64,000 nucleotides of DNA from Candidatus Caldilinea saccharophila. Its GTDB lineage: Bacteria > Chloroflexota > Anaerolineae > Caldilineales > Caldilineaceae. Numbering within the stretch: the stretch's first letter is position 1; the number at the start of each line of letters is the position of its first letter. Shown piece by piece: positions 44,087-54,527 of this stretch. The notes under the pieces are model-generated. The model worked only from the letters and a program-made list of their open reading frames with translations, had not been told where the DNA came from and made no database searches. The DNA is taken from positions 1-64,000 of the forward strand of contig JADJVW010000008.1 of assembly GCA_016710365.1 (NCBI GenBank), read 5' to 3'. A program made the translations under genes and the position numbers.

Positions 44087-45453
44087 ATGCTGCTACATCA
44101 AGGGTTGAGACTTGCTTTGAATCCGGCGACGCCGGATGTCGTTTCGATGGTTGGCGGAGGCGGCAAGAGCAGCACGGCTTTTCGCCTGGCCGCCGAGGTC
44201 GCGGCGCTGGGCAAGCGCGCCGTCATCGCCCCCAGCACGCGCATCGCCGCCTTTCAAACGGCCTGGGCGCCGGCCTTTGTCGAGGTGAGCGGCGCCGAAA
44301 TACCGTGGGACGAACTGGAAAGACAACTCGCCCGCTACCAATATTGTCTGCTCGGAGGGCCAGTGGTGGGTGATCGCCGGCTGGGGCTGGAAGCTGCGCA
44401 GATCGACGCGCTGGCGCGCCGCGCCGCCGAACTGCAAATAGCCGTCATTACCGTCGAAGCCGACGGCAGCAAAATGCGCCCCGTCAAGGCGCCCGCTGAC
44501 CATGAACCGGTGCTGCCCGACGCCACGACCCATCTCGCACCGGTCGCTGGTCTCAATGCGATCGGCGTTGCCCTCGATGCACGCAGGTGCATCGCCCGGA
44601 GCTGGTGCGCCGCATTCTGGAGGTCGATGCGGATGCGACGCCTTTGCTGACGCCGGCGATGCTGGCGCGGCTCTTGCGCCATCCTGCCGGCGGCGCGAAG
44701 GGGTTGCGTCCGTCGTTACACTTTACTCCCCTGCTCAATAAGGCCGATACGCCGCTGCACCTGGCCTATGGTCGGTTGACCGCAGCGCTGCTGGCAGAAC
44801 AAGGCATTTCTTCATTGGTGACATGTGTGGGCGATGCCGCACAGCCGCCGGTCATCGAGCGCTGGGGACAAGTGGCTGTGGTGGTGCTGGCCGCGGGCGG
44901 CAGTCGCCGGATGGGTCGCCCCAAGCAACTGGAGGTCGTGAACGGCGCGTCGTTGATCGAACGTGCGGTGCGCACGGCGCGACAAGGGAATGTCGGCCCG
45001 GTGGTAGTGGTGACGGGCGCTGAGGACGCCGCGATCCGGGCTGCGCTGGCCGGATCGCCGGAAGGCGTCGCTTTCGTCCACAACCCGGCGTGGGCAACCG
45101 GACAGGCAAGCAGCGTCGTTACCGCGTTGCAAGCGTTGCCGCCCCAGGTCGATGCGGCGATCTTTCTGCCGGTCGATCAGCCATTGCTGGATCCGTTGCT
45201 GCTGCGTCGTCTGGCTGCATGCTGGCGCGCGGGTGCGGACCTGGCGGCGCCGGCGGTTGGCGACGAACTGCGCGGCGCACCCGCCTTGTTCGACCGCGTG
45301 TACTGGGAGGAGTTATTGTCATTACAGGGCGATGTAGGCGGACGCCGTGTGTTGCTTGCGCACCGTGATCGGGTTGTAACTACACCGGCGCTTGCAACGT
45401 GGCTGCAGGATATCGACACGGAAGATGACCTGCGCGCGCTGGTTCACTCTTGA
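44087..45453 (+). CDS. YqeC::MocA fusion, frameshifted
   Basis: ATG at 44087 behind AAGGAGAG. The first half is a YqeC-type P-loop protein: V-S-M-V-G-G-G-G-K-S-S-T-A-F-R-L-A (nucleotide-binding loop), I-A-P-S-T-R-I, V-I-T-V-E-A-D-G-S-K-M-R-P-V-K-A-P. One shift near 44582 leads to V-H-R-P-E-L-V-R-R-I-L-E. From about residue 265 the second half is a MocA-type nucleotidyltransferase: V-V-V-L-A-A-G-G-S-R-R-M-G-R-P-K-Q-L, N-P-A-W-A-T-G-Q-A-S-S-V, F-L-P-V-D-Q-P-L-L. MocA adds CMP to molybdopterin; YqeC is linked to selenium-dependent molybdenum hydroxylases. No hydroxylase subunit gene is in the window. About 455 residues in all. Confidence 0.85.
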
Positions 45454-45577
45454 TTCGGTGGGAAATCGTAGGTGAAACGTAGCAAGGATTTAGCGCAGGA
45501 ATACGATCACACAGAGGAAGGATCAATCAGCGCAATCAGCGCACATTTAAAACTTATGATTTGATGGAGTTTGATGG

Positions 45578-47386
45578 ATGAGCAAATTGCCCTTATCGTC
45601 GAAGCTAGCACTTTGTTGTGCGCTCTTCCTTTCCGTCGTTGTGACGCCTTCCGCTTCGAGGGCGCAGGAAATTCAACCCACTGACCTTTTTTTTAACGAA
45701 ATTCAAACAATCTATCTAGTCAATCTCGAACGGCGCAAAGCCGGCTTGCCGCCGTTGCGCTGGAATGAGGAGTTGACGCAATCCGCGCGGAAATTTGCCG
45801 CGGATGTAATCGCCCATCAGCCGGTTGGCTATTGCGGCCACGTTGACAGTCAGGGACGTGCGCCGAGCGAACGGATACGCTTGTCCGGTTTTGTCAGGCT
45901 GGAAGCGTGGGCTGAAAATTCTGTCTGCGGGTACACTACCCCAGAAGCCTCCGTGCGCGCGTGGATGAACAGTGATATGCATCGTAAAAACCTGCTCGAC
46001 AGCCGCCTGCGCGAGTTGGGCATTGGATTTGCCCTGTCTGCCGCCAACCGCGGCTATATCGCCGCGGATCTCGCCCTCGACACGAACTATGCGCCTGTCA
46101 TCATCGACAACGAGGCGCCATCGACGACTTCCACCAATGTACAACTTTATATTTACAATCAGGCGACGCGCAGTGGTTTCATGGGTCAGGAGCAGTCGGT
46201 GGAGATGATGATCTCAAATGGCCCGAACTTTAGCGGCGCGGTCTGGCAGCCTTATGCAGCCGAAACAACATGGACGCTGACCGCCGGGGCCGGCTGGAAG
46301 ACCGTCTACGTCAAGACGCGTGATGCGCTTGGCCGGACAGTCGTGGCGCAGGATTCGATTTACTTTGGCGAGATATTGCCGCTTGATCAACTGTCATTTA
46401 ACGGGGCCAGCCGTTTTGGAACTGGATTCCGGCTCGAACACATCGACGCCCCTGGCTGGCCACAGGTGCAGTTCAGCCTGGATTGGGTCGGAGATGACAG
46501 CGATCCCAACTTTACTGCCAGCGCTTTCACCGAGCTTGCGGACGCGGCGGCGGTGGGTGGCGCGGCTGTACGCTTAGCGCGGGGCGGAAGTGCTACGGTT
46601 TGGACAGGTGGGTACTTGGCGTCGCTGCCAGCCACCGCTTATTTCCGCGTCAAGGTGAGCGACAACAGCACCTCCCAAGAAGTGCTGCGGCTGCGCGTGC
46701 AGGGGGCGGCTGGCGATGCCGGCCAACGGGTGTTGCGCGGTGCGGATTTCAACGCCACTGACAGCTATCAGGAGTTTGCCGTGCCCTACAACCTTGGCCG
46801 CGCGGCGTCGTTGGTAACGTTTCGCTTTGACCGTCTGGGCGACGCGGACGTGACAGTCGATGCTGTGACGCTCTTCTCGGCGCCGATCCCGGTGGCCGCG
46901 CCATTGCAGTGGCAGACGCCTGACAATTATCTGCGCAATTGCGGTGTGCAAGCGCGCTTTATCAAAGATGATGGCAGCTTTTCGTCCGTGGTTGAAGTGC
47001 ATCCTGCCAGTGGAGTGCTGACGGCCGGCGAAAATGTGGTGATTCCGTCCAAATTATCGGTGACGCCGCCAAGCGTATGGTTTGAAGCGACGTCTGATGA
47101 TGCGCCGCCGCCTGCACAACTGAGCGTCGAATGCGTCAACTGCGATGAAGGGACATGGCAAGCCACCACGCAGATCCCATGGCTGCATCTGTCGGCGTCA
47201 AACGATGTGATCGAAGTGATGGTGATCCCGGCAGGGCTGGCGACTGGCATCTACCAGGGCGAGGTCACCATCTCCGCACCGGCGGAAGCGAGGCTTGCCC
47301 CGGTCGTGGTGCCGGTGACGGTCGTGGTGGGAGATGCGACTGTCCTGCTGCCGCAAAGGCTCTATCTGCCCGCGGTGGTGCGCTGA
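45578..47386 (+). CDS. Secreted CAP/SCP-domain protein
   Basis: 602 residues, signal peptide 1-29 (L-A-L-C-C-A-L-F-L-S-V-V-V, cut near S-R-A-Q). The CAP domain spans about 35-170: L-V-N-L-E-R-R-K-A-G-L-P-P-L-R-W-N, G-Y-C-G-H-V-D-S, A-E-N-S-V-C-G and W-M-N-S-D-M-H-R-K-N-L-L (cavity His/Glu residues). Then come beta-sandwich segments rich in Asp/Thr and a Cys pair (V-E-C-V-N-C-D-E). The end Y-L-P-A-V-V-R resembles the end of the transcobalamin-like protein at 40294. No membrane anchor otherwise. CAP proteins bind lipids or act as proteases; the role here is unknown. Confidence 0.82.
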   Translation: MSKLPLSSKLALCCALFLSVVVTPSASRAQEIQPTDLFFNEIQTIYLVNLERRKAGLPPLRWNEELTQSARKFAADVIAHQPVGYCGHVDSQGRAPSERIRLSGFVRLEAWAENSVCGYTTPEASVRAWMNSDMHRKNLLDSRLRELGIGFALSAANRGYIAADLALDTNYAPVIIDNEAPSTTSTNVQLYIYNQATRSGFMGQEQSVEMMISNGPNFSGAVWQPYAAETTWTLTAGAGWKTVYVKTRDALGRTVVAQDSIYFGEILPLDQLSFNGASRFGTGFRLEHIDAPGWPQVQFSLDWVGDDSDPNFTASAFTELADAAAVGGAAVRLARGGSATVWTGGYLASLPATAYFRVKVSDNSTSQEVLRLRVQGAAGDAGQRVLRGADFNATDSYQEFAVPYNLGRAASLVTFRFDRLGDADVTVDAVTLFSAPIPVAAPLQWQTPDNYLRNCGVQARFIKDDGSFSSVVEVHPASGVLTAGENVVIPSKLSVTPPSVWFEATSDDAPPPAQLSVECVNCDEGTWQATTQIPWLHLSASNDVIEVMVIPAGLATGIYQGEVTISAPAEARLAPVVVPVTVVVGDATVLLPQRLYLPAVVR

Positions 47387-47388
47387 GT

Positions 47389-47923
47389 TTACGATGCGCA
47401 CTCGCCTGGCGGGCAGGCATGCAGCGCCGATAACTGCGCCAGCACAGCGCTGCTCTGTGCGCCGGTGGCCGTGATGAGCAGCGTACGCCCGTCAGGCTCA
47501 TCCGCCGCCGCGGTAATCTCAATTTGCAGGAGATCGGCCGGGAAGAGCGCGCGGATGCGATCGGCCCATTCCACCGCGATGACGTTGCGGCCGTCCATGT
47601 CGGCTTCGTCCAGTATATCGGCCAGACCCAGGGTGGCGGCGTCCGCCAGCGTTGTCCCTTCGGCCAGCCGATACGCGTCGATGTGCACGAGCTTGCGACC
47701 GTTGGCCGCGTACTCGTTGACGAGCACAAAGGTGGGACTGGTCACGCGGGTGGAAATTCCCATTCCCGCCGCGATGCCCTGGACGAGCGTCGTCTTGCCG
47801 GCGCCCAAATCGCCGCACAAAGCCAGCACCTGCCCACCAGCCACCATGCCGCCGATCTGCGCACCGATGGCGTGCGTTGCGTCACGCGCATGGGTATGGA
47901 TGATGAGGGTCCGCACAGTGGGG

Positions 47924-47931
<8 letters not shown>
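47389..47931 (-). CDS. tsaE: tRNA threonylcarbamoyladenosine synthesis protein TsaE
   Basis: 180 residues from M-N-N-P-T-V-R at 47931. P-loop G-D-L-G-A-G-K-T-T-L-V (about residue 41), then S-P-T-F-V-L-V-N-E-Y and H-I-D-A-Y-R-L, and V-E-W-A-D-R, the TsaE pattern. It powers the TsaB-TsaD complex that makes t6A37 in tRNAs reading ANN codons. Its ATG overlaps the stop of the upstream gene by eight bases, giving translational coupling. Other tsa genes are not in the window. Confidence 0.93.
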
Positions 47932-50461
<2,530 letters not shown>

Positions 50462-50549
50462 ACGACCTCCGAGTGTACTACAGGTGTGCTGCCGATGCGC
50501 ATCCTTGCTCTAAACCTGCGGGCAAGCCAGATCGATCAAGTTGATCAAA

Positions 50550-51287
50550 TTAGATGGGCGGCCAGGGGTAGTTGCGCCGATGCACAGAAGGCGCTGGATA
50601 AATGCGCGTGCGCAACAGATGCTCGATGCGTTTGCGCATGGCAGCCAGTTCAGGCGCACTGACCAGCGCGGCAATACGCCGCCAAAGCGAACCGCCCTTT
50701 GTCTCAAGCGCGCGCTGCAGGGAGGTAAGATCGACCAGATGGGTTTCCTCAATCGGTTCGCAGCTAAACTCCCAAATTACAGTGCGCAGTTTGAACTCAC
50801 TGTGAAAGCAAATGCCGTGATCGATGCCCCACACGCGCCCGTCGTGACCGATCAGGCAGTGACCGCTTTTACGATCGGCATTGTTGATCACAAAATCGAA
50901 CAACGCCAGCCGCCGGAACGCCTCGACAAAACGCGCGTCCTCAGCCGCAGTGAAATAGTGAGCTTCGCCGTCGTGGTCTACAAAAAACTGCACACTGCCC
51001 AATCCTCGGCTACCTTCGCGCAACACAGTGGGGGGGACGACTCCCCACCCCAGCGCGCGGCTGATATCGTAGGCGGCCGTCTCACGCTTGCAGAGTGTGC
51101 CCCACTCAAAATCCCACAGCGGCGCTTCACCGCGCTGCGGTTTGTAGACCGCGGGCAGCGCAAGTTCATTATGTTCGACGACGATCAGAAAACTGTGGTT
51201 TGAACTGTAAGGGAGCAGTCCTTTTTCCTCGATCGCGCCATGCTGGAGCGTATCCAACACCTGGTCTTCGGTCAGTTCGATGGGCAT
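50550..51287 (-). CDS. SCO1664-family kinase-like protein
   Basis: 245 residues. The pattern G-x-I-E-E-K-G-L-L-P-Y-S-S-N-H-S-F, A-V-Y-K-P-Q-R-G-E-A-P-L-W-D-F, L-F-D-F-V-I-N-N-A-D-R-K-S-G-H and V-W-G-I-D-H-G-I-C-F-H is that of the SCO1664 family, a distant phosphatidylinositol-kinase/HipA-like fold: the Lys in Y-K-P, the catalytic N-x-D-R and the metal-binding D-H-G are in place. The substrate is unknown. The next two genes on this strand (DUF3090, phosphatase) complete a triad conserved in Actinobacteria and Chloroflexota. Confidence 0.85.
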   Translation of the reverse strand: MPIELTEDQVLDTLQHGAIEEKGLLPYSSNHSFLIVVEHNELALPAVYKPQRGEAPLWDFEWGTLCKRETAAYDISRALGWGVVPPTVLREGSRGLGSVQFFVDHDGEAHYFTAAEDARFVEAFRRLALFDFVINNADRKSGHCLIGHDGRVWGIDHGICFHSEFKLRTVIWEFSCEPIEETHLVDLTSLQRALETKGGSLWRRIAALVSAPELAAMRKRIEHLLRTRIYPAPSVHRRNYPWPPI

Positions 51288-51306
51288 ACCGGATCACCCA
51301 GTTTAC

Positions 51307-51864
51307 TTACAGAACAATGGGCATGGCGTGACCGTCCGTGCGCGGGCAGAAATGCCCTTGGCGGTCGATTGGGCGGCCACAAAGCGGGCATAGTGGGCGA
51401 CCGGCCGCGACGATCTCCAGCGCATACTCGCTCAGCGCGCGCATCTGTGACCGGGTGGCGACAAAGCGGGCGGCCGGCACACTTTCATCATCCGGGCCCA
51501 CAAGGGCGCCGGACTCGTCCGTCAACAGCGCCTTGGCAACCAGCCAGATCATATCGTCGTCTTCGTCGTAGCCAATAATAAGCTGCGCCACGCGAAAGGC
51601 CGGCTCGAACACCGTCTCGACATGCGGGCTGCGCGTAGAACGTGCAGCAGGCGACAGATCGGGATGTTTTTCTTCCAACTCCTCCAGCAGTTGCAACACG
51701 CTGATCGCCAGATTGTTGACCTCTTGCTTCTCAAGCGTCAGGCTGACCAGTTGGCGACCCATGCGTCCCTGCAGGAAAAAAGTGCGATGCCCGGGTTCAC
51801 CAATAGCGTCGGCAACGATATAGTCTACTGGGTTGAGATCATATTTGAACTGCGTCATAGCCAT
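51307..51864 (-). CDS. DUF3090 family protein
   Basis: 185 residues from M-A-M-T-Q-F-K-Y at 51864, chosen because AGAGG lies seven bases before it (other in-frame ATGs at 51888 and 51870 are less well placed). Y-D-L-N-P-V-D-Y-I, A-x-G-E-P-G-H-R-T-F-F-L-Q and E-K-Q-E-V-N-N-L-A open the family fold. The C-terminal R-P-L-C-P-L-C-G-R-P-I and G-H-F-C-P-R end looks like a small zinc knuckle. Function unknown; always found with the kinase-like and phosphatase genes that flank it here. Confidence 0.85.
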   Translation of the reverse strand: MAMTQFKYDLNPVDYIVADAIGEPGHRTFFLQGRMGRQLVSLTLEKQEVNNLAISVLQLLEELEEKHPDLSPAARSTRSPHVETVFEPAFRVAQLIIGYDEDDDMIWLVAKALLTDESGALVGPDDESVPAARFVATRSQMRALSEYALEIVAAGRPLCPLCGRPIDRQGHFCPRTDGHAMPIVL

Positions 51865-51900
51865 GAACATACCTCTGACGAAGCGCACTGCCGGCGCTAT

Positions 51901-52674
51901 TCACTCCGATGATTTTTGACCGTCTGTCACCACGTTAGCGACAGACGACGCCAACGACGTGGGGGACGCCTGAACTGGCTGGTGCGGATGCACTGCGTCG
52001 CCTTGTGGCTCGCGCTGGGATACAGCAGGAGATGCGTGTTCTTCAGGCGTTTTGATCTCTAGTTTGGGCAAGTCGGCCAGGAAATTCATGCCCAGGATCG
52101 CCGGATTCCCATCATGAAAGGCCAGGATGCTCACCGACGCCGTCTGAATCACAATGCGCTGGAAAAGATCGAGCGGGATGCCGAGATAATGCGCCAGCGT
52201 GGTGCGGATCACGTCGCCATGTGCAAAGATAGCCACGGCTTGATTGGGATGTTGGCTGCGCACGGACTCAAGCCCGGTGACGGCGCGATGCTGCACCTCG
52301 CGCAGACTCTCCCCGTTGGGAAAGCGGAATGTGCTGGGCGTGTGTTGCACCTTGCGCCATTCATCCAGTTTGGCCAACTCACGCAGATCCGCGCCTTGCC
52401 ACGCGCCGTAATCCACTTCCAAGAATGTATTCTCTTCGATCACCGGCAGATCGAGCGCATTGGCCAGTGGCGTCGCCGTTTCGACGCAGCGCACCAGCGG
52501 GCTGCTGTAGACCGCGGAGATCGGTTGCCCGGCCAGATAGCTCACCAGCGCGTCAGCTTGCGCGCGCCCTCGATCGTTGAGATGAACGCCCGCGGTGCGT
52601 CCCGCCAATTTGTGGGTGGCGACGTATTCATTTTCGCCGTGTCGAATCAACAAAACAAAAGTCGTGTCAGCCAT
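51901..52674 (-). CDS. MSMEG_4193-type histidine phosphatase
   Basis: 257 residues. Phosphoglycerate-mutase fold with L-L-I-R-H-G-E-N-E-Y-V (active-site R-H-G), S-S-P-L-V-R-C-V-E-T-A (second Arg), E-V-D-Y-G-A-W-Q-G and I-F-A-H-G-D-V-I-R (second His). The start of the acid-loop N-E-Y-V-A-T-H-K-L-A-G-R-T-A-G is the MSMEG_4193 subtype. The last 50 residues are Pro/Ser/Gln-rich and unlike the family, probably disordered. First gene of the phosphatase-DUF3090-SCO1664 triad. Confidence 0.87.
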   Translation of the reverse strand: MADTTFVLLIRHGENEYVATHKLAGRTAGVHLNDRGRAQADALVSYLAGQPISAVYSSPLVRCVETATPLANALDLPVIEENTFLEVDYGAWQGADLRELAKLDEWRKVQHTPSTFRFPNGESLREVQHRAVTGLESVRSQHPNQAVAIFAHGDVIRTTLAHYLGIPLDLFQRIVIQTASVSILAFHDGNPAILGMNFLADLPKLEIKTPEEHASPAVSQREPQGDAVHPHQPVQASPTSLASSVANVVTDGQKSSE

Positions 52675-52797
52675 AATGATTTCTTATTTGCATCGCGTCC
52701 AAAAAAGTGCTACAAAGATTGCAGGTGCGGCTCAATCGTCAAAAGCATAACATAGACGCGATACTTCGCGAAGTGGATATCCTTACCGTTGTCTCTC

Positions 52798-54345
52798 ATG
52801 ATCAATCGCCGCGCCCGCCCCAATCAACCACGACTTTCCTGGCTCCCGACCGGCGTCGGCCTGGCGTTGCTGGCGATGCTCTTCCTGCTCAGTGGATGCA
52901 TGTCGGCGGACGCATCGGCGACAGCCGATCCCTACGCCCTTTACCGTCCTGCGCTCAAACCCGAATTCCAGCAAGAACTCGATAATCTTGGCCCGGCGCC
53001 GCAGTATACCATCGACGCCACGCTTTTCCCCGACGAATTGAAGCTCATCGGCAGCGCCGCCATTGTCGTCCCCAATACCAGCATCGACCCGTGGACGCAC
53101 CTGGTTTTTCGCCTCTATCCGATGTTGGAACATTACGGCGGCAACCTGGTGATCCAGAGCGCGCTGGTCGACGGCAGACCCGCGACGTTCGTCTACACCA
53201 ACGACAACACCGCGCTGCGCATCGATCTCGACAAGCCGTTGCTGCCCCAACAGTCCGTGACAGTCGAATTGACCTGGCGGCTTGAAATCCCGTCGTGGAC
53301 CGACCAGCCCGCGGTCTATGCGCTCTTTGGCCGCAGCCAACAGATGATCAGCCTGCCCCTGTTCTATCCGGCGCTGGCCGTCTACACTGACGGGCCGACG
53401 CTTGGCGCCGGCCAATGGTGGCTGACGAACGGCGACGAACGCGGGGATGCAGCCTTTAGCGTTGCCTCGCTCTTCGCCGTGACGCTGACCCTGCCCTCAG
53501 GCTGGACGCCGGTGACCAGTGGCACGGAAGTGCAGACGGTGAAACTCGGCGACCAGACGCAGCACAGCTTTGTCACCGGCCCCTCGCGTGAATTTCTGCT
53601 CCATGCCAGCCCTGCCTTTGCTGCGGTGTCGGGGGAAGCTTACGGCACGCGCGTCACCAGTTATTACCTTCCCGGCACGGAAGCCGCGGCGCAGGCTGCC
53701 CTCAAATACGCGATGCAAGCGCTGCGCATCTACAGCGATCACTTTGGTGAATATCCATTCAGCGATATGCGCGTGGCGCCCGCGCCGATCACATTCCGCG
53801 GCATGGAGTATCCGCAGGCGATCCTGCTGGGCGTCGAGACCTACACGCGTTTCCGGGATAAGCTGGAGATGCTGACTGCCCACGAAATGGCGCATCAATG
53901 GTGGTACCAGATCGTGCACAATGATCCGGTCGCCGAACCGTGGCTGGACGAAGCGCTGGCCGAGTTCTCGATGCGTCTTTACATGGAGAATACGCGCGGC
54001 GAAGACGATGCCCAGCGTCTGGTTGTCCAGCGTTGGCAGACGCCAGTGAACAGCCTCAAAGCAAAACAGCAGGACACAGCAGTCGATCAGCCCGTACCCG
54101 CGTTTCTCAACGGCACGCAGTACGAGACGATTGTCTACGCAAAAGGCGCGCTCTTTTACGACATCGTGCGCGATACCATCGGCGTGCGTCGCTTTGATCG
54201 CTTCCTGCAGAATTACGCACGCAAATATCGCTGGGGCATTGTCGATTCGAAACAGTGGCTGGAAGATCTGCGCGATCTCCCCGACCCCGCGCTGATGACG
54301 CTCTTTGAGGAATGGATTCGCCAACCTGGCGGGCAAGTGCAATAA
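52798..54345 (+). CDS. M1-family metallopeptidase lipoprotein
   Basis: 515 residues from the ATG at 52798 (a TTG at 52789 is also in frame). Lipoprotein signal L-L-A-M-L-F-L-L-S-G-C. N-terminal beta domain, then the aminopeptidase core: F-R-G-M-E-Y-P-Q (the G-x-M-E-N exopeptidase motif in altered form), zinc site H-E-M-A-H-Q-W-W and the third ligand in W-L-D-E-A-L-A-E. G-x-M-E-Y instead of G-x-M-E-N is common in environmental members. Expected to trim peptides outside the membrane. Short for M1 enzymes, lacking the large C-terminal helical domain. Confidence 0.85.
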   Translation: MINRRARPNQPRLSWLPTGVGLALLAMLFLLSGCMSADASATADPYALYRPALKPEFQQELDNLGPAPQYTIDATLFPDELKLIGSAAIVVPNTSIDPWTHLVFRLYPMLEHYGGNLVIQSALVDGRPATFVYTNDNTALRIDLDKPLLPQQSVTVELTWRLEIPSWTDQPAVYALFGRSQQMISLPLFYPALAVYTDGPTLGAGQWWLTNGDERGDAAFSVASLFAVTLTLPSGWTPVTSGTEVQTVKLGDQTQHSFVTGPSREFLLHASPAFAAVSGEAYGTRVTSYYLPGTEAAAQAALKYAMQALRIYSDHFGEYPFSDMRVAPAPITFRGMEYPQAILLGVETYTRFRDKLEMLTAHEMAHQWWYQIVHNDPVAEPWLDEALAEFSMRLYMENTRGEDDAQRLVVQRWQTPVNSLKAKQQDTAVDQPVPAFLNGTQYETIVYAKGALFYDIVRDTIGVRRFDRFLQNYARKYRWGIVDSKQWLEDLRDLPDPALMTLFEEWIRQPGGQVQ

Positions 54346-54349
54346 AAGC

Positions 54350-54527
54350 GGGGGACAGTCACTCTGGAAGTTCGACTGTCCCCCGCTGAAGCAGCAAAGA
54401 CATCCACGCTCAATAAACTTAGTACTCCACGAAACTCACACAGAGCCACCAAGCGCACAAAGGGCTCCATCTTCAACTTTGTGATTTTTCGTCTCCATGT
54501 GAGGCGAAATCGTGAACTACTGAAACT
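54350..54527. repeat. Composite dispersed repeat, copy 2
   Basis: A palindrome (GCGGGGGACAGTC with its complement, about 54350-54388) is followed after about 30 bases by a tail (54420-54527) closely matching 18808-18925. The tail ends GAACTACTGAA, directly beside the stop of the serine-hydrolase gene. Same layout as copy 1. Confidence 0.7.
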
